A stretch of 64,000 bases of DNA from Candidatus Zixiibacteriota bacterium (GTDB lineage: Bacteria > Zixibacteria > MSB-5A5 > GN15 > FEB-12), in NCBI GenBank assembly GCA_029860345.1, contig JAOUBJ010000002.1, forward strand, positions 1 through 64,000. Direction: 5' to 3'. Positions 45,622 to 54,725 of this stretch are shown in pieces. Below the pieces are notes generated by a model, which worked only from the letters and a program-made list of their open reading frames with translations, searched no databases and was not told where the DNA came from. Position numbers and translations under genes: made by a program. Each line of letters starts with the position of its first letter. Position 1 is the stretch's first letter.

Positions 45622-45654
45622 AAAAGTCAGGACCGCGAAAGTCCTGACTTTTTC
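45622..45654 (+). terminator. Rho-independent terminator of the kinase operon
   Basis: The stem is AAAAGTCAGGAC (45622-45633) with its perfect complement (45641-45652) around a 7-base loop; the T-run is part of and just beyond the stem. Confidence 0.85.
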
Positions 45655-45677
45655 TGTAAGCAACAATGTAGGGTCCC

Positions 45678-45738
45678 GTGGTGTCGGTGCGACCCCACCC
45701 GACACCCGCCGTGCGACCCAAAGGCTGTCAGGCGAGTC
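45678..45738 (-). repeat. Dispersed intergenic repeat, copy B (inverted)
   Basis: Read on the minus strand this gives GACTCGCCTGACAGCC (45723-45738), a 17-base spacer, and a GC-rich block at 45678-45705 that differs from copy A at a few bases (starts GTGTCGGGTGGGGTCGC). The order and spacing are as in copy A, but only half of the palindrome is kept. Confidence 0.65.
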
Positions 45739-45875
45739 AGCAAACCACGTCGGCTTTGCTACCTCATGGTGAGCGGAGTCGAACCATGAAGGCATGGTAA
45801 GATTCACCCTGCGACTCCGCTCAGGGTGAGGTCTGAAGTAGCTGCCCGCTACATTTCAGTGCACCCTCTGCTACG

Positions 45876-45905
45876 AAATAAAGGCACGTCTCGGAAAGAC
45901 GTGCC
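45876..45905 (-). terminator. Rho-independent terminator of the beta-helix gene
   Basis: The stem GGCACGTCT (45883-45891) pairs with AGACGTGCC (45897-45905) around a 5-base loop. On the minus strand the hairpin is followed by TTTATTTC. It lies just past the stop of the gene at 45942. Confidence 0.8.
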
Positions 45906-45941
45906 CTGCACTCGTTTGGATGTACTGTTTTGCAGTCAGTC

Positions 45942-48900
45942 CTACTTCAGCAACAACATCCGCTTGGTCTCGCTGAAGTTGGATGTTTCCAGCCGGTATA
46001 AGTAGATGCCACTGGCTACCGGACTACCCCCCTGGTCGGCTCCGTCCCAGTCGGCTTCTGAGTAACCAGCCTTCACCGTAGCACTGATCAAAGTTGCGAC
46101 TCGCTGTCCCAGCATGTTATAGATCGACAGGGTTACCTGACCGGATGACGGCAGGTAGAAGCGAATTGTCGTGAAGGGGTTGAACGGGTTGGGGTAGTTT
46201 TGATAGAGTTCCACATCGGTCGGCAGAGCCGCTTCAGTAGCCGGTGAATTCAGCAGCGCCTGTAGCATCTCACGCATGGCTGTCTTGCCCGCACCTTCCG
46301 GGCATGTAACCACGGCCTCATACAGAGCCGTTAATACTGTCTGATCCTGAGTAGCCAACGATGCTGCCAGGTTGTCGGGGGGCGCTTTGTCATTGTCTGA
46401 CACGGTATGGGAAGACGACCAGTTTTCTGTTATGCCGCAAATGTCATCGGCATCGACAACACCGGAACCGTCGCCGTCGGCGTAAGCTCCACCGGCCGGG
46501 CTCCAGCGTTCACCGCCGAAGGCGATGTGCCCCGGTGCCATGGCCCAATTCAGGTCGGGGATTTCATTGCGAGCCGGTCCCGTGTTGCCCCAGAAAAGTC
46601 CCAACGGTAAGACATCGCGTTCATCGACGATGCCGTCATCGTTGGCGTCACCCGGATAAACCGCTGTGCCGGTGGCAAACGTTTCAACGTAAAGCTGATC
46701 CAACGAATAACCAGCCAGATCGTGCAGGCCGGGATTCAAAGTAATGCCGATAGTGTCTTCAGATTCCAGGTAGCCTGATGCAGCGCCAATCAACAGGTGT
46801 CTCTGGTCGGCTATGTAGCGGTAACCGAGCGTCGTGCCCTTGGCACTGCTGAAGACGAGATTTGCCGAGAGCGTGGTCTGATCAATGCCTTCGTTAAACT
46901 GAATCTGGATCGAATCAGAGACCAGGATATCGTCGGCCGCTCCGGGGGAGGGTTGCATGGCCTGCACGGTCAGTTGGCGATTGGATACCGTTATCACCAG
47001 CGATTCGGTGACCGATGCGATGCCGTCGGATGCTGTGAATTCAGCTTGGTAAGTGGCATCGACGTCGTTGTGGTCCGGCGTAAAGCGCAATGTGCCCGTG
47101 CCCGGCGTACCGTTGTCGAATGTAGCTGTTGACGGTACTCCGTTCCAGTCAATCGTCGGCTGAATGGCGTCATTGTCAGTTGCCGTTACCACAAATGTCA
47201 GCGGTTCTGCTTCAATGAGGTTCTCATCGCTGAAGTCGGAGGTGAACTGCGGTATGCTGTTGATCGTTATGCCGACTACAAGATCGGTTGTCTGATAATC
47301 ATCGTCGGCTGTGACCGTTATATAGTGTGTGCCGCCAAGCTCAGGCACCGGCGACCACTCAAATCGTGAAACACCGTCACTGACCGGCAGGAAGACCGAC
47401 CCGGACGGCGGGTCGAATATTCCCAGAAGTGGGACCACCCCCGGCAGTGGTGTTGTCGCCGTGAATGTTATGCTCAGGTTGTCTCCAACATTGACCGCTA
47501 TCATCAAGGGATCACTTCCAGTGATCGGATGCGATGAGCTTCCCACCAGGAGGGTAGGCGGATCGACATCGGTGATAGTCAGAGTCACGCCGACATACTG
47601 CGGTGAGTTGAGCGCATCGTCGCTCATGATCACAATAGTGTCTTCATAGATTCCCGGCAGCAGGCCGATTGGGTCGACGCTGACCGAAACATCACGCGGC
47701 GGATTCACCGAGAACTGAGATTCAGAGAGTTGCAGCCAACTCTGCCCATGACTAAGTTGACAAGAGAGCATACCGCTACCGGAGTTGGAGATCGTTAACA
47801 CTTGTGGGTCCGGTGATGAATTTGCACCGTATTGTGACTCGAAGTTCAACAGCGAAGGTGCGACCGATATCTCACCGGCCGTCAGAGTCAGAGTCACCGG
47901 AACGATTTGCGGCGAGTTGATTGCATCGTCGCCGACTACGACCAGGGTGTCGTAATAGATGCCACCGGGCAGGCCGCCCTTGTCGACGCTTACCAGTACG
48001 GACGACGGAGCAACCCCGGCAAGGAGGTTGACATTCAGCCAGCCGCTCTTTTTTGTAAGTGTCCAGTAGAGAATGCTGCCGCCGAGATTGCTGATCTGCA
48101 GGTTCTGTGCAGCCGGGTTGGGACCATCAGCCGCCGCAGCGAAGGTAAGGGGTGTGGGGGAGAGGCTCAGCTCCATAGCGCCACAACCGATGTCATAGGC
48201 GCCGATTGTTGCACATGGATTATTGACATCGGCCACCGGCGAGTTTGCGGTTACCTGGTAGTCGTCGTTAGCGGCATTGCAGAAGAGAGGATCAGCCGAA
48301 ATGTTTCCGTTCAGCCCGAGTTGAGACGCCAGGCTCCCGGTCCAGTCACCGCCGGCATTGCCGTAGATATCGGTGCAGCCGATTTCGATCCAGGCAAAAG
48401 ACTCCAGGTAGATTGCCTGGCCTTCGGTCGCGAAGGCCAATAAACACCGAGAGATACCTGCTCCAGCCAGTGCTTGTGTCTGCCCCGTGCGATCTTTTGA
48501 TATGCTGGCATCAGATTCGATATAGAAAGCACTCCCCGTATCGGCGGCATTGTTCACGAATGTACAGCCAACGGCCGATGCAGTCGAAGACCAACTCAGG
48601 TACACAGCGCCGCCTCTGTACTGGGCCGTGTTGCCGTCGAACAGGCCGCCGAGAATGTCGACATCAACACCCGAGGCATAGATGCCGCCGCCATAGTAGC
48701 CCTGATTGCTTTCAAGAGTACAGTCGTCCACCGTTATGAGATTGCTGCCGGAGTTGCCGCTGATGTACATCCCGCCGCCATAGTCCCACTGGCTACCATT
48801 GCTTGAGAAAGTGCAGACGTTCAGAATGACCGAGCTGTTCCAGGTGTAAAGACCGTGGCCCTCGTTGTTCTGGAAAGTGCAGTGTGCAAAACTGGGTGTC

Positions 48901-50561
48901 GAGGAGTTGTAGATTTCAACTCCTGTCCCTTCACCTTCATAGCCGATGCTGTTAGAGAAGGTGGAATTAGTGACCTGAGTGGTGCCATTGGTGCCACTAA
49001 GGCTCAGGGCGTAAGCCTGGTTTTGGAAAAAATTACATTCATCTATCACGACGTTGCCGCCGTTGTCGGCACGTACTCCCCACCATTGATTGTTGCGAAT
49101 GTTGCAATTGGTAACAGTCGGACGGGCGCCGTTGGTGGCGTAGATGCCACCTTGCGTACACTGTTCGATTACACAATTCTCGATCGTCGGCCATGCGCTT
49201 TCGCACAGGATTGCACCGCTGCTGAAGGTTCCGTTGGTGCCGTTACGGATGGTGAAGCCATTCACAACCGTTCCCGCGCCGGTGTACAAGTCAAAGTAGA
49301 AGGCGCGGCCGGCATTCTGGCAATCGATGACTGTCGAGGCGGGCCCGCTCTCGGACCGAACCTGTATTGACTTGTCACCGAACCCGCTCAGATTGCGGTT
49401 ACCGGTCCCGGTGTAGGTGCCGGGGGCAACCAGTACTTCACCGCCGCGGAAGATAGGTATGGCCGATATAGCCGACTGGATGGTTGGAAACTCCGAGGGA
49501 ACCCGGTAAGGTCCATCGACCGCGAACTTATTGGCCTGAGACCAGCCGCTCCAATCTTCTGTCGGACCCCAGGCCGCTACCCGCCAATAGTAGGTGCCGT
49601 TTGGCATGTAAGCTGAATCGTAGCTGGTACCTTCGTACCATCCCTGCCAGACATTGGGGCTGGCAAAACTCGGGTCATCGTCGACCTGTAAATCATAGGC
49701 CACGGCACCGGCACTGGGTTGCCAATTGAAGGCAGGGTAGTGGGCTTCGGTGCTTGATCCGTCGCCGGGAGATATTAGAACCGGCACGGCCGGCGGGACG
49801 AGATCACCTTGGACAATCACCCGGACATAGTCAAGCGAGAAGGGATCGAAGAATGGTGAGACGTCGATAAATTGCATGTCAAATCGAGCATCAAGAATAC
49901 CATCAGCGATCAGAGCTGGACTGACGCCATAAGTAAAAACGCCTGATCCCCAAGCACCCTGATTCGGAATGGCGGCAAAGCCCGTAGCTTCAACTCCGTC
50001 CAGGTACAACCGGGTAGGACCGAGGCCGAAGTTGGACCAGGCGTTTTGCTGAAGTCCCGATACATCGATACTGATCCAGGCTGTGTCGACATTGGTAAAC
50101 ATTTGTGGATCGAAGCTAAATCGTAGCGTGAAATCGCTTTGAGAAAACGACTGGTAGTCGGTGTGTCTGGCATACGTGTCGTTTCTCTCAGCCGTCGTTC
50201 GATTGTCGAACAACCAGTTAAAATCGGGGTCGTTAGAAAACGGCAGGGTCGCTCCGTCGGGGTAATTGAACCCATAGCCGTAACCGTCGTTATCACCGAC
50301 CGTAATCCAGAGGCTGTATTTGGCCGCCGACAGGTGCCTGAGTTCAGTCTTGCTTTCGATGGCCAGGTCGGAATCCGGACCGAGCATTTCGACATCAAGC
50401 AGTTGATCGCTGGTTGGAGCGTATATGGCCGCACCTTCAAATTCAGGACGCGGACCGGCTGCTTGCACAAGGCTGGCTGAAGCCAGTGTCAGAACCAATC
50501 CGAGCGCAAGAAAGCCCATCTGAGACATTCGGTGAGATCGCATAAAGCGTTGTAAATCCAT
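45942..50561 (-). CDS. Large secreted beta-helix protein with type IX sorting tail
   Basis: 1,539 residues. The signal peptide is MGFLALGLVLTLASASLVQA after a short charged lead; the first Met is uncertain. A jelly-roll-like N-terminal part (to about 250) is followed by a fibronectin-III-like stretch (about 260-345, YDLQVDDDPSFASP, GTYYWRVAAWG). A right-handed parallel beta-helix lies at about 350-740 with Asn-rich turns (NCNIRNNQWWG, GCTFVNNAAD). Two BACON-like repeats follow (DDAINSPQIVPVTLT, DDALNSPQYVGVTLT), then Ig/cadherin-like and Big_5-like parts, a degenerate dockerin near 1302 (GDANDDGIVDERDV, DGDGSGVVDADDI) and a type IX sorting domain from about 1444 (YQNYPNPFNPFTTI). It is probably a surface carbohydrate-binding or adhesin-like protein; no lyase catalytic residues could be assigned. 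It is transcribed alone. Confidence 0.85.
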   Translation of the reverse strand: MDLQRFMRSHRMSQMGFLALGLVLTLASASLVQAAGPRPEFEGAAIYAPTSDQLLDVEMLGPDSDLAIESKTELRHLSAAKYSLWITVGDNDGYGYGFNYPDGATLPFSNDPDFNWLFDNRTTAERNDTYARHTDYQSFSQSDFTLRFSFDPQMFTNVDTAWISIDVSGLQQNAWSNFGLGPTRLYLDGVEATGFAAIPNQGAWGSGVFTYGVSPALIADGILDARFDMQFIDVSPFFDPFSLDYVRVIVQGDLVPPAVPVLISPGDGSSTEAHYPAFNWQPSAGAVAYDLQVDDDPSFASPNVWQGWYEGTSYDSAYMPNGTYYWRVAAWGPTEDWSGWSQANKFAVDGPYRVPSEFPTIQSAISAIPIFRGGEVLVAPGTYTGTGNRNLSGFGDKSIQVRSESGPASTVIDCQNAGRAFYFDLYTGAGTVVNGFTIRNGTNGTFSSGAILCESAWPTIENCVIEQCTQGGIYATNGARPTVTNCNIRNNQWWGVRADNGGNVVIDECNFFQNQAYALSLSGTNGTTQVTNSTFSNSIGYEGEGTGVEIYNSSTPSFAHCTFQNNEGHGLYTWNSSVILNVCTFSSNGSQWDYGGGMYISGNSGSNLITVDDCTLESNQGYYGGGIYASGVDVDILGGLFDGNTAQYRGGAVYLSWSSTASAVGCTFVNNAADTGSAFYIESDASISKDRTGQTQALAGAGISRCLLAFATEGQAIYLESFAWIEIGCTDIYGNAGGDWTGSLASQLGLNGNISADPLFCNAANDDYQVTANSPVADVNNPCATIGAYDIGCGAMELSLSPTPLTFAAAADGPNPAAQNLQISNLGGSILYWTLTKKSGWLNVNLLAGVAPSSVLVSVDKGGLPGGIYYDTLVVVGDDAINSPQIVPVTLTLTAGEISVAPSLLNFESQYGANSSPDPQVLTISNSGSGMLSCQLSHGQSWLQLSESQFSVNPPRDVSVSVDPIGLLPGIYEDTIVIMSDDALNSPQYVGVTLTITDVDPPTLLVGSSSHPITGSDPLMIAVNVGDNLSITFTATTPLPGVVPLLGIFDPPSGSVFLPVSDGVSRFEWSPVPELGGTHYITVTADDDYQTTDLVVGITINSIPQFTSDFSDENLIEAEPLTFVVTATDNDAIQPTIDWNGVPSTATFDNGTPGTGTLRFTPDHNDVDATYQAEFTASDGIASVTESLVITVSNRQLTVQAMQPSPGAADDILVSDSIQIQFNEGIDQTTLSANLVFSSAKGTTLGYRYIADQRHLLIGAASGYLESEDTIGITLNPGLHDLAGYSLDQLYVETFATGTAVYPGDANDDGIVDERDVLPLGLFWGNTGPARNEIPDLNWAMAPGHIAFGGERWSPAGGAYADGDGSGVVDADDICGITENWSSSHTVSDNDKAPPDNLAASLATQDQTVLTALYEAVVTCPEGAGKTAMREMLQALLNSPATEAALPTDVELYQNYPNPFNPFTTIRFYLPSSGQVTLSIYNMLGQRVATLISATVKAGYSEADWDGADQGGSPVASGIYLYRLETSNFSETKRMLLLK

Positions 50562-51001
50562 TATTTAAGACCCGGTTATAGGGTGAGGAAGACTCCTTAT
50601 CAATTCATTATAAGCTAACAGGTTTGACGGATCAGTCAAGATCATTGTTTGAACAAACTGAGGCTACCTGGCAGTAATCTGATGCCCCGGAAACCGAGAT
50701 GCGGCGGGGGTACGAAAGCCATTCATGGCCGCAAAGCGAGGTTTCGACACCCTTGGCTGATGCGCGTTGTCTTCGTAGGTCAGGAGCCCTGTGCACCTGA
50801 CATTGTCGGCGGGTTCACGCCGCGGCGCGCAGGCGAAGACGGACCCGCCCTACTTGTCGCTTGGCCGTGTCAGGCGGGGTCGCCCAACACCACCTACGAA
50901 ACTGGCTAACCCGGCAGAACTGACCTGGTTATGAAAACGCGCGAAGCGCAAAAGACCCATTTATGGGCTGGCCTCAGCCAGTCAATCAGCTAATCACTTT
51001 T
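50562..51001. other. Intergenic region upstream of the beta-helix gene
   Basis: 440 bases without a convincing gene; an open frame at 50649-50909 is made of repeat-like GC-rich DNA and lacks a ribosome-binding site. It contains repeat copy C. Near 50966-50983 a GGCTGGC/GCCAGTC hairpin and a nearby run TCTTTT on the minus strand may end the type VI operon. AAGGAG at about 50596-50601, read on the minus strand, lies too far from the beta-helix start to be its ribosome-binding site. Confidence 0.45.
50867..50893 (+). repeat. Dispersed intergenic repeat, copy C (block only)
   Basis: This 27-base block differs from the block of copy A (24390-24416) at one base: it begins GTGTCAGGCGGGGTCGCCC where copy A has GTGTCGGG. 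The palindrome half is missing. Confidence 0.6.
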
Positions 51002-51520
51002 TTAGTCCATCAGGATGACAATGTCCTCAGCGATTTCAGCCTTGAACGGCTGGTCGGCCGGTATTTCACCCTGTCCACCCTTGATAAACAGGCCGAAAAT
51101 CAACAGCCAGGAGACCAGCTTTTTGCTCTTTCCAGCCGCCGAAATCTCGTCAACGGCTTTAAGCATGATTTTTTTGTCCCCTTCAGCCTCGTAGCTTGAG
51201 CCCGGTTCCAACTCCAACAGTTCGAGTTCAATACTACCCGGCTTGCCACCTCGTCCGGCCGGCGTTACCGACTTAACCCGCGCCGATCCGGAGGTACCTT
51301 CCTTAACCACCGTGAAGCCGCCAAAAGTAATCGGCGAGCTGAGACGGATAGGAACCAGATCGCCGGGAGCAACGTACTTGGACGAGACGTCCTGGCTGAA
51401 TACAATTTCGACGGCATGGCCGGCGGGAAGTTCGATGTCGGCGGAGACATTTCCAGTGACAGCTACAATTAGGGCCAGGGCCATCAAGAGACTGCTTAGT
51501 ATGCTGCGAATTCCTTGCAT
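51002..51520 (-). CDS. Small secreted protein at the end of the type VI operon
   Basis: 172 residues with a signal peptide (ILSSLLMALALIVAVTGNVSA) and no lipobox. The mature part looks all-beta: HAVEIVFSQDVSSKYVAPGD, IRLSSPITFGGFTVVKEGT, SARVKSVTPAGRGGKPGSIE, and an end GEIPADQPFKAEIAEDIVIL. A moderately hydrophobic segment (LVSWLLIFGLFI) occurs at about 137-148. Not recognised as a named family. It lies 37 bases after the TssM-like gene on the same strand, so it probably belongs to the operon. In a canonical type VI system the outer-membrane partner of TssM is the lipoprotein TssJ; this could fill a similar periplasmic place, but there is no sequence evidence for that. Confidence 0.6.
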   Translation of the reverse strand: MQGIRSILSSLLMALALIVAVTGNVSADIELPAGHAVEIVFSQDVSSKYVAPGDLVPIRLSSPITFGGFTVVKEGTSGSARVKSVTPAGRGGKPGSIELELLELEPGSSYEAEGDKKIMLKAVDEISAAGKSKKLVSWLLIFGLFIKGGQGEIPADQPFKAEIAEDIVILMD

Positions 51521-51557
51521 AGGTCACTCCTTATTAGACTTCATCGAGACCCCGAAC

Positions 51558-53768
51558 TTACCATTTCGGCAGACGTTTTTTTGGGTCTTCTTCGAAGCTA
51601 AAACTGATTTGCTGACCGGACGCGGCCATGGTAATGATCTCTGTCATCTCGACTATGGCGAAATCACTGGTCAACTCGGCCAGCGCTTTGTATGATTCGC
51701 CCCAGCTTTCATCGCTGCCGCCGTGGTCTTTTTCGTGGAGAGCGATGAAAATGCGGTCACCCTTTTTCCAGATAATACTGGCCGGGCGGTTGATCCTGAT
51801 CTGTTGCGGACGCGGCCATTCACCCGCTTTGCCTGCGCCTTCGATTTTGATATGAACGTGATGACCGGGGGGACAGTTGGACAGCGTAAAACGATACTCC
51901 CGGTCTTTGTCAAACGCCTTGGCATCTTTCAGATATTGATCGATCCTTGCCACGTCCTCCTGGCGATCGGGGTCGGAAGCCAATTGACCACGGTAGCTTC
52001 GGAGTTTCTTGACCGCTGTGCCCAGAAGGTACTCGGCGTCGGTTCGTTCTGACAGTTGGGCCGAGAAACTATCGAACTCGCCGGTCGTCTTCTGATGAAC
52101 GACCTCGCGCTTCTGCTCAAGTTCACGCGAGTTGACGATATCCAGCATGGCCTGCCCAAGCTGCTTGATCTCGGCCGATGGTTTGGGCGTCATTGTCGGA
52201 TAGACATCGACCTGCCGGACAATCGCATTCCAGGCATCAGCCGACTGGTTCTGCACCAGTGCAGCTTTGAACAGACCCCAAAGTTCGATGGCGCGGCTAC
52301 TGGGGGAGAGCAGCGATGAGCCTTCGGGTGATTGCGCGTAGTGCGCGATGGCTGTCTCAATCGAGACCACCTGCTCAGTCGACACCACAGTGTCACCGGT
52401 TGCGGCAGGTTTGGGCCAACGGGTGGAGTCGCGCACGATATTTGTCAGATCACCGATTGACTTGGCCAGCCGGGAAAGATCGGCTGCTTCTGAAATGTTC
52501 TTGTAGAAGTCGTGCAGGTATCCGGCCTGTACGGCGTGGTCGGGAAATACCCAGGTGGCAAACTTTGATCGCGCAAACGAATTGTATTGATCGCGAAGGT
52601 CATTGCGTGCTTTCTTTGGTATCTCGGCTACAGTGATTCTCCCCTCCCAATGGCGGTCCTCAAGCGCCGAGATGCGATTGAGCTTCAGGTGGAAGTTGTA
52701 CAGATGCGGTACCGACCAGACGACGGCAAACAGGATGCTCAGAGTGACCACCCACCGCGACAGTTTGCGGAATGCTTTCAGTCGTCGGTTGCGTATGATC
52801 GACTTAAGAAGCCAATAGAACGGTTCACGCACACCCACCGGTTGCATCTTGTCGGGTGGTTTGTAAAGTGACCGGCCGACATCGGTGCCTATCTTGACCG
52901 GCGCCACGCCGGTGTTTGACGAGAAGAACACCTGAAAATCGAGCGTCCGTCCAACGATCAGTTTCAGAAAATCCTTCAGCTTGACCAGCACATCGCGCAC
53001 CGAACCGGCCCAGGCAGAATTGGAGGCGATTCGGTTGGAAGAGAGAATTTTCTCCAGGAAAATTTCGTAGTCTTCGGCCAGAAAGTGCTCCTGATCGGCT
53101 GAGACCAGAACAGTCTGACCCTCCCCGGAGAATCCGGGCAGCACGTCGGCTTTGGTGACCACCAGGGCGACCGGTATGGGCAGCCGACCACCGCCCGGCG
53201 CTAAGGCTTCGCACATATTAACAAACGAGGCTACGTGCGCCTGACACTGCAACTCGGCGCCGAGCATCTTGGGATCGAAGAAGAACAAAATCCCCTGACA
53301 GCCCTGCATAAAGTCTTTGACCTTTTCGGCCAGCTCGTGGTGCTCCTGAATGGAGACTGCTTTGCCATTGTAGTCGAAGGCCACCACCGGAATATTCTTC
53401 GCACGATCCAGAATAGTATTGAATTGCAGAATCTTCTCGCCGGGTGTGGCCGGGGGAAACTTCTTGTCTTCTCTGAGGTCGACCATAGTACCGGCCGTGT
53501 CCGATGTGCCCAATCCCCAGATGGCGCGATAGTTGGACAGGAACTCGCCGGCCGTGGGGTTGTCGGTAACCGAAAGACCGAGGTCCTTGGATACTTTGCA
53601 TTCTTCGTTGAGAACCGTGAAGTAAACTGTCTTGCCGGAATTGGCGTGACCGAAAACACCGATCCGCATTCCGGGCGGCCACTCAATACCGGACGAAGCT
53701 GCCGGGGCGCCTCCTTTGGGAACGTGTTTGGCGCCCTTCTTGCCCAGCTTTAGTATCTTCTTAAACAC
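51558..53768 (-). CDS. TssM-like membrane GTPase, short form
   Basis: 736 residues. A G domain occupies about 34-300: P-loop GHANSGKT at residues 40-47, a DxxG-like FDYNGK, and LVVTKAD in the place of the NKxD base-recognition motif. A single membrane segment (WVVTLSILFAVVWSVPHLYNF) is at about 339-360, with some 375 residues after it. Canonical TssM/IcmF is over 1,100 residues with three membrane segments, so this is much shorter and differently arranged. Assignment rests on the GTPase-membrane-periplasm order and on the operon. The N-terminal P-loop context is also like that of bacterial double-GTPase families, an alternative origin. Its stop lies 37 bases before the small secreted protein. 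Confidence 0.6.
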   Translation of the reverse strand: MFKKILKLGKKGAKHVPKGGAPAASSGIEWPPGMRIGVFGHANSGKTVYFTVLNEECKVSKDLGLSVTDNPTAGEFLSNYRAIWGLGTSDTAGTMVDLREDKKFPPATPGEKILQFNTILDRAKNIPVVAFDYNGKAVSIQEHHELAEKVKDFMQGCQGILFFFDPKMLGAELQCQAHVASFVNMCEALAPGGGRLPIPVALVVTKADVLPGFSGEGQTVLVSADQEHFLAEDYEIFLEKILSSNRIASNSAWAGSVRDVLVKLKDFLKLIVGRTLDFQVFFSSNTGVAPVKIGTDVGRSLYKPPDKMQPVGVREPFYWLLKSIIRNRRLKAFRKLSRWVVTLSILFAVVWSVPHLYNFHLKLNRISALEDRHWEGRITVAEIPKKARNDLRDQYNSFARSKFATWVFPDHAVQAGYLHDFYKNISEAADLSRLAKSIGDLTNIVRDSTRWPKPAATGDTVVSTEQVVSIETAIAHYAQSPEGSSLLSPSSRAIELWGLFKAALVQNQSADAWNAIVRQVDVYPTMTPKPSAEIKQLGQAMLDIVNSRELEQKREVVHQKTTGEFDSFSAQLSERTDAEYLLGTAVKKLRSYRGQLASDPDRQEDVARIDQYLKDAKAFDKDREYRFTLSNCPPGHHVHIKIEGAGKAGEWPRPQQIRINRPASIIWKKGDRIFIALHEKDHGGSDESWGESYKALAELTSDFAIVEMTEIITMAASGQQISFSFEEDPKKRLPKW

Positions 53769-53782
53769 AGTTCAACCGTTCC

Positions 53783-54724
53783 TCATCCGCCGCCCTTGAG
53801 TTCGGTAAGGTGGGTGCGCATTTTTTCAAGTTTGTCCTGCCGGTATTGACTCCACTTGAGCGGCACGTACAAAGCCAGCAACAGAAACAGTATGATGACA
53901 ACTCCATAGAACCCATAGGCAGGATTACGTTGCGACAGCGACATCCTGAAATAGCGCGAGCTTGAGAACACACCCGTGAGTTTCCCGCCCAGTCCACCCA
54001 GGAAGGCCCCCACCCGAGTCCAGAAACCGCCGGACTTGACCACGTATCGCCACTGCTTGAGATGATAATCAAAGAGCGGACTGCGGTCGGCCAGTTTGGC
54101 AAAACCTTCTATCCGGTGAACATGAAACTCAAGGCTGGACCGATCCTGCATCAGTTCTTTACCCATCTGGAGTCTTCTGCGAGCCAGTTCCAGGAACTTC
54201 AAAGGATCGGCCAGGGCGTTAAAGGCCTCCGGGCTGATCGACGTTTGCAGCGGCTTACCAAAGGTATTCATATACCGCGCCATCTCACCAAGGAAAAACA
54301 TACATAGCGGATAGTTGTTGTTCATCGACCCATCGCGAAACAACAGCGGTGTCAGATGTTTTTCAATGAACGGTACATCCTGTTTTACGGCGCGCAGGCC
54401 GCGAACGTATGTGTAGGCGCGGTTGGACTGGCCGTCGATATCGGCCTCGGCTTCGAAAAATGCAACCAACACCTGTACCGTAGTCTGGCGGAGATCGGAA
54501 CTTGTCAGGGGTGCCTGTTTGATTTTCTCAAGCAGGAACTGATCCAGTTCCACCGCCTTATCACGTTGCTGACGCAACGCCTGAAAAACGGCGCCGATGC
54601 CTGAGTAGGTTTGCAGAAACGCTTCCGTTGCAAATTGCTGCGGGTTGGTTTCGAAGTTCTCCAGGTATCTGAAGAGGTCCTCGACATAAGATTTGACAGC
54701 GAGTCGGTTATCCATCACTACCAT
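53783..54724 (-). CDS. TssL/DotU-like protein with C-terminal membrane segment
   Basis: 313 residues. The first ~265 residues are helical and cytoplasmic in character (AVKSYVEDLFRYLENF, VQVLVAFFEAEADIDG, PLCMFFLGEMARYMNTFG). One membrane segment (FYGVVIILFLLLALYVPL) is at about 274-293, followed by a short charged tail. TssL of type VI systems has this order: a helical cytoplasmic domain, then one C-terminal membrane helix. Sequence similarity to TssL is not obvious to the eye, so the call is positional: it lies between tssK and the TssM-like gene with gaps of 1 and 14 bases. No peptidoglycan-binding domain is present. Confidence 0.5.
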   Translation of the reverse strand: MVVMDNRLAVKSYVEDLFRYLENFETNPQQFATEAFLQTYSGIGAVFQALRQQRDKAVELDQFLLEKIKQAPLTSSDLRQTTVQVLVAFFEAEADIDGQSNRAYTYVRGLRAVKQDVPFIEKHLTPLLFRDGSMNNNYPLCMFFLGEMARYMNTFGKPLQTSISPEAFNALADPLKFLELARRRLQMGKELMQDRSSLEFHVHRIEGFAKLADRSPLFDYHLKQWRYVVKSGGFWTRVGAFLGGLGGKLTGVFSSSRYFRMSLSQRNPAYGFYGVVIILFLLLALYVPLKWSQYRQDKLEKMRTHLTELKGGG

Positions 54725-54725
54725 C

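Larger units (their letters stand above)
45587..45941. other. Convergent intergenic region with two terminators and a repeat
   Basis: 355 bases with no gene. It holds, in order, the terminator of the cohesin-like gene, copy B of the dispersed repeat (inverted), another approximately 130-base stretch with a short inverted pair (CACCATGAGGTAG-like and AGCGGAGTCG/CGACTCCGCT near 45773-45820), and the terminator of the beta-helix gene read on the minus strand. Confidence 0.6.

Noticed and set aside
50649-50909. Possible small gene of 86 codons
   Set aside because: It runs through the dispersed repeat block, has no ribosome-binding site and no protein-like pattern.
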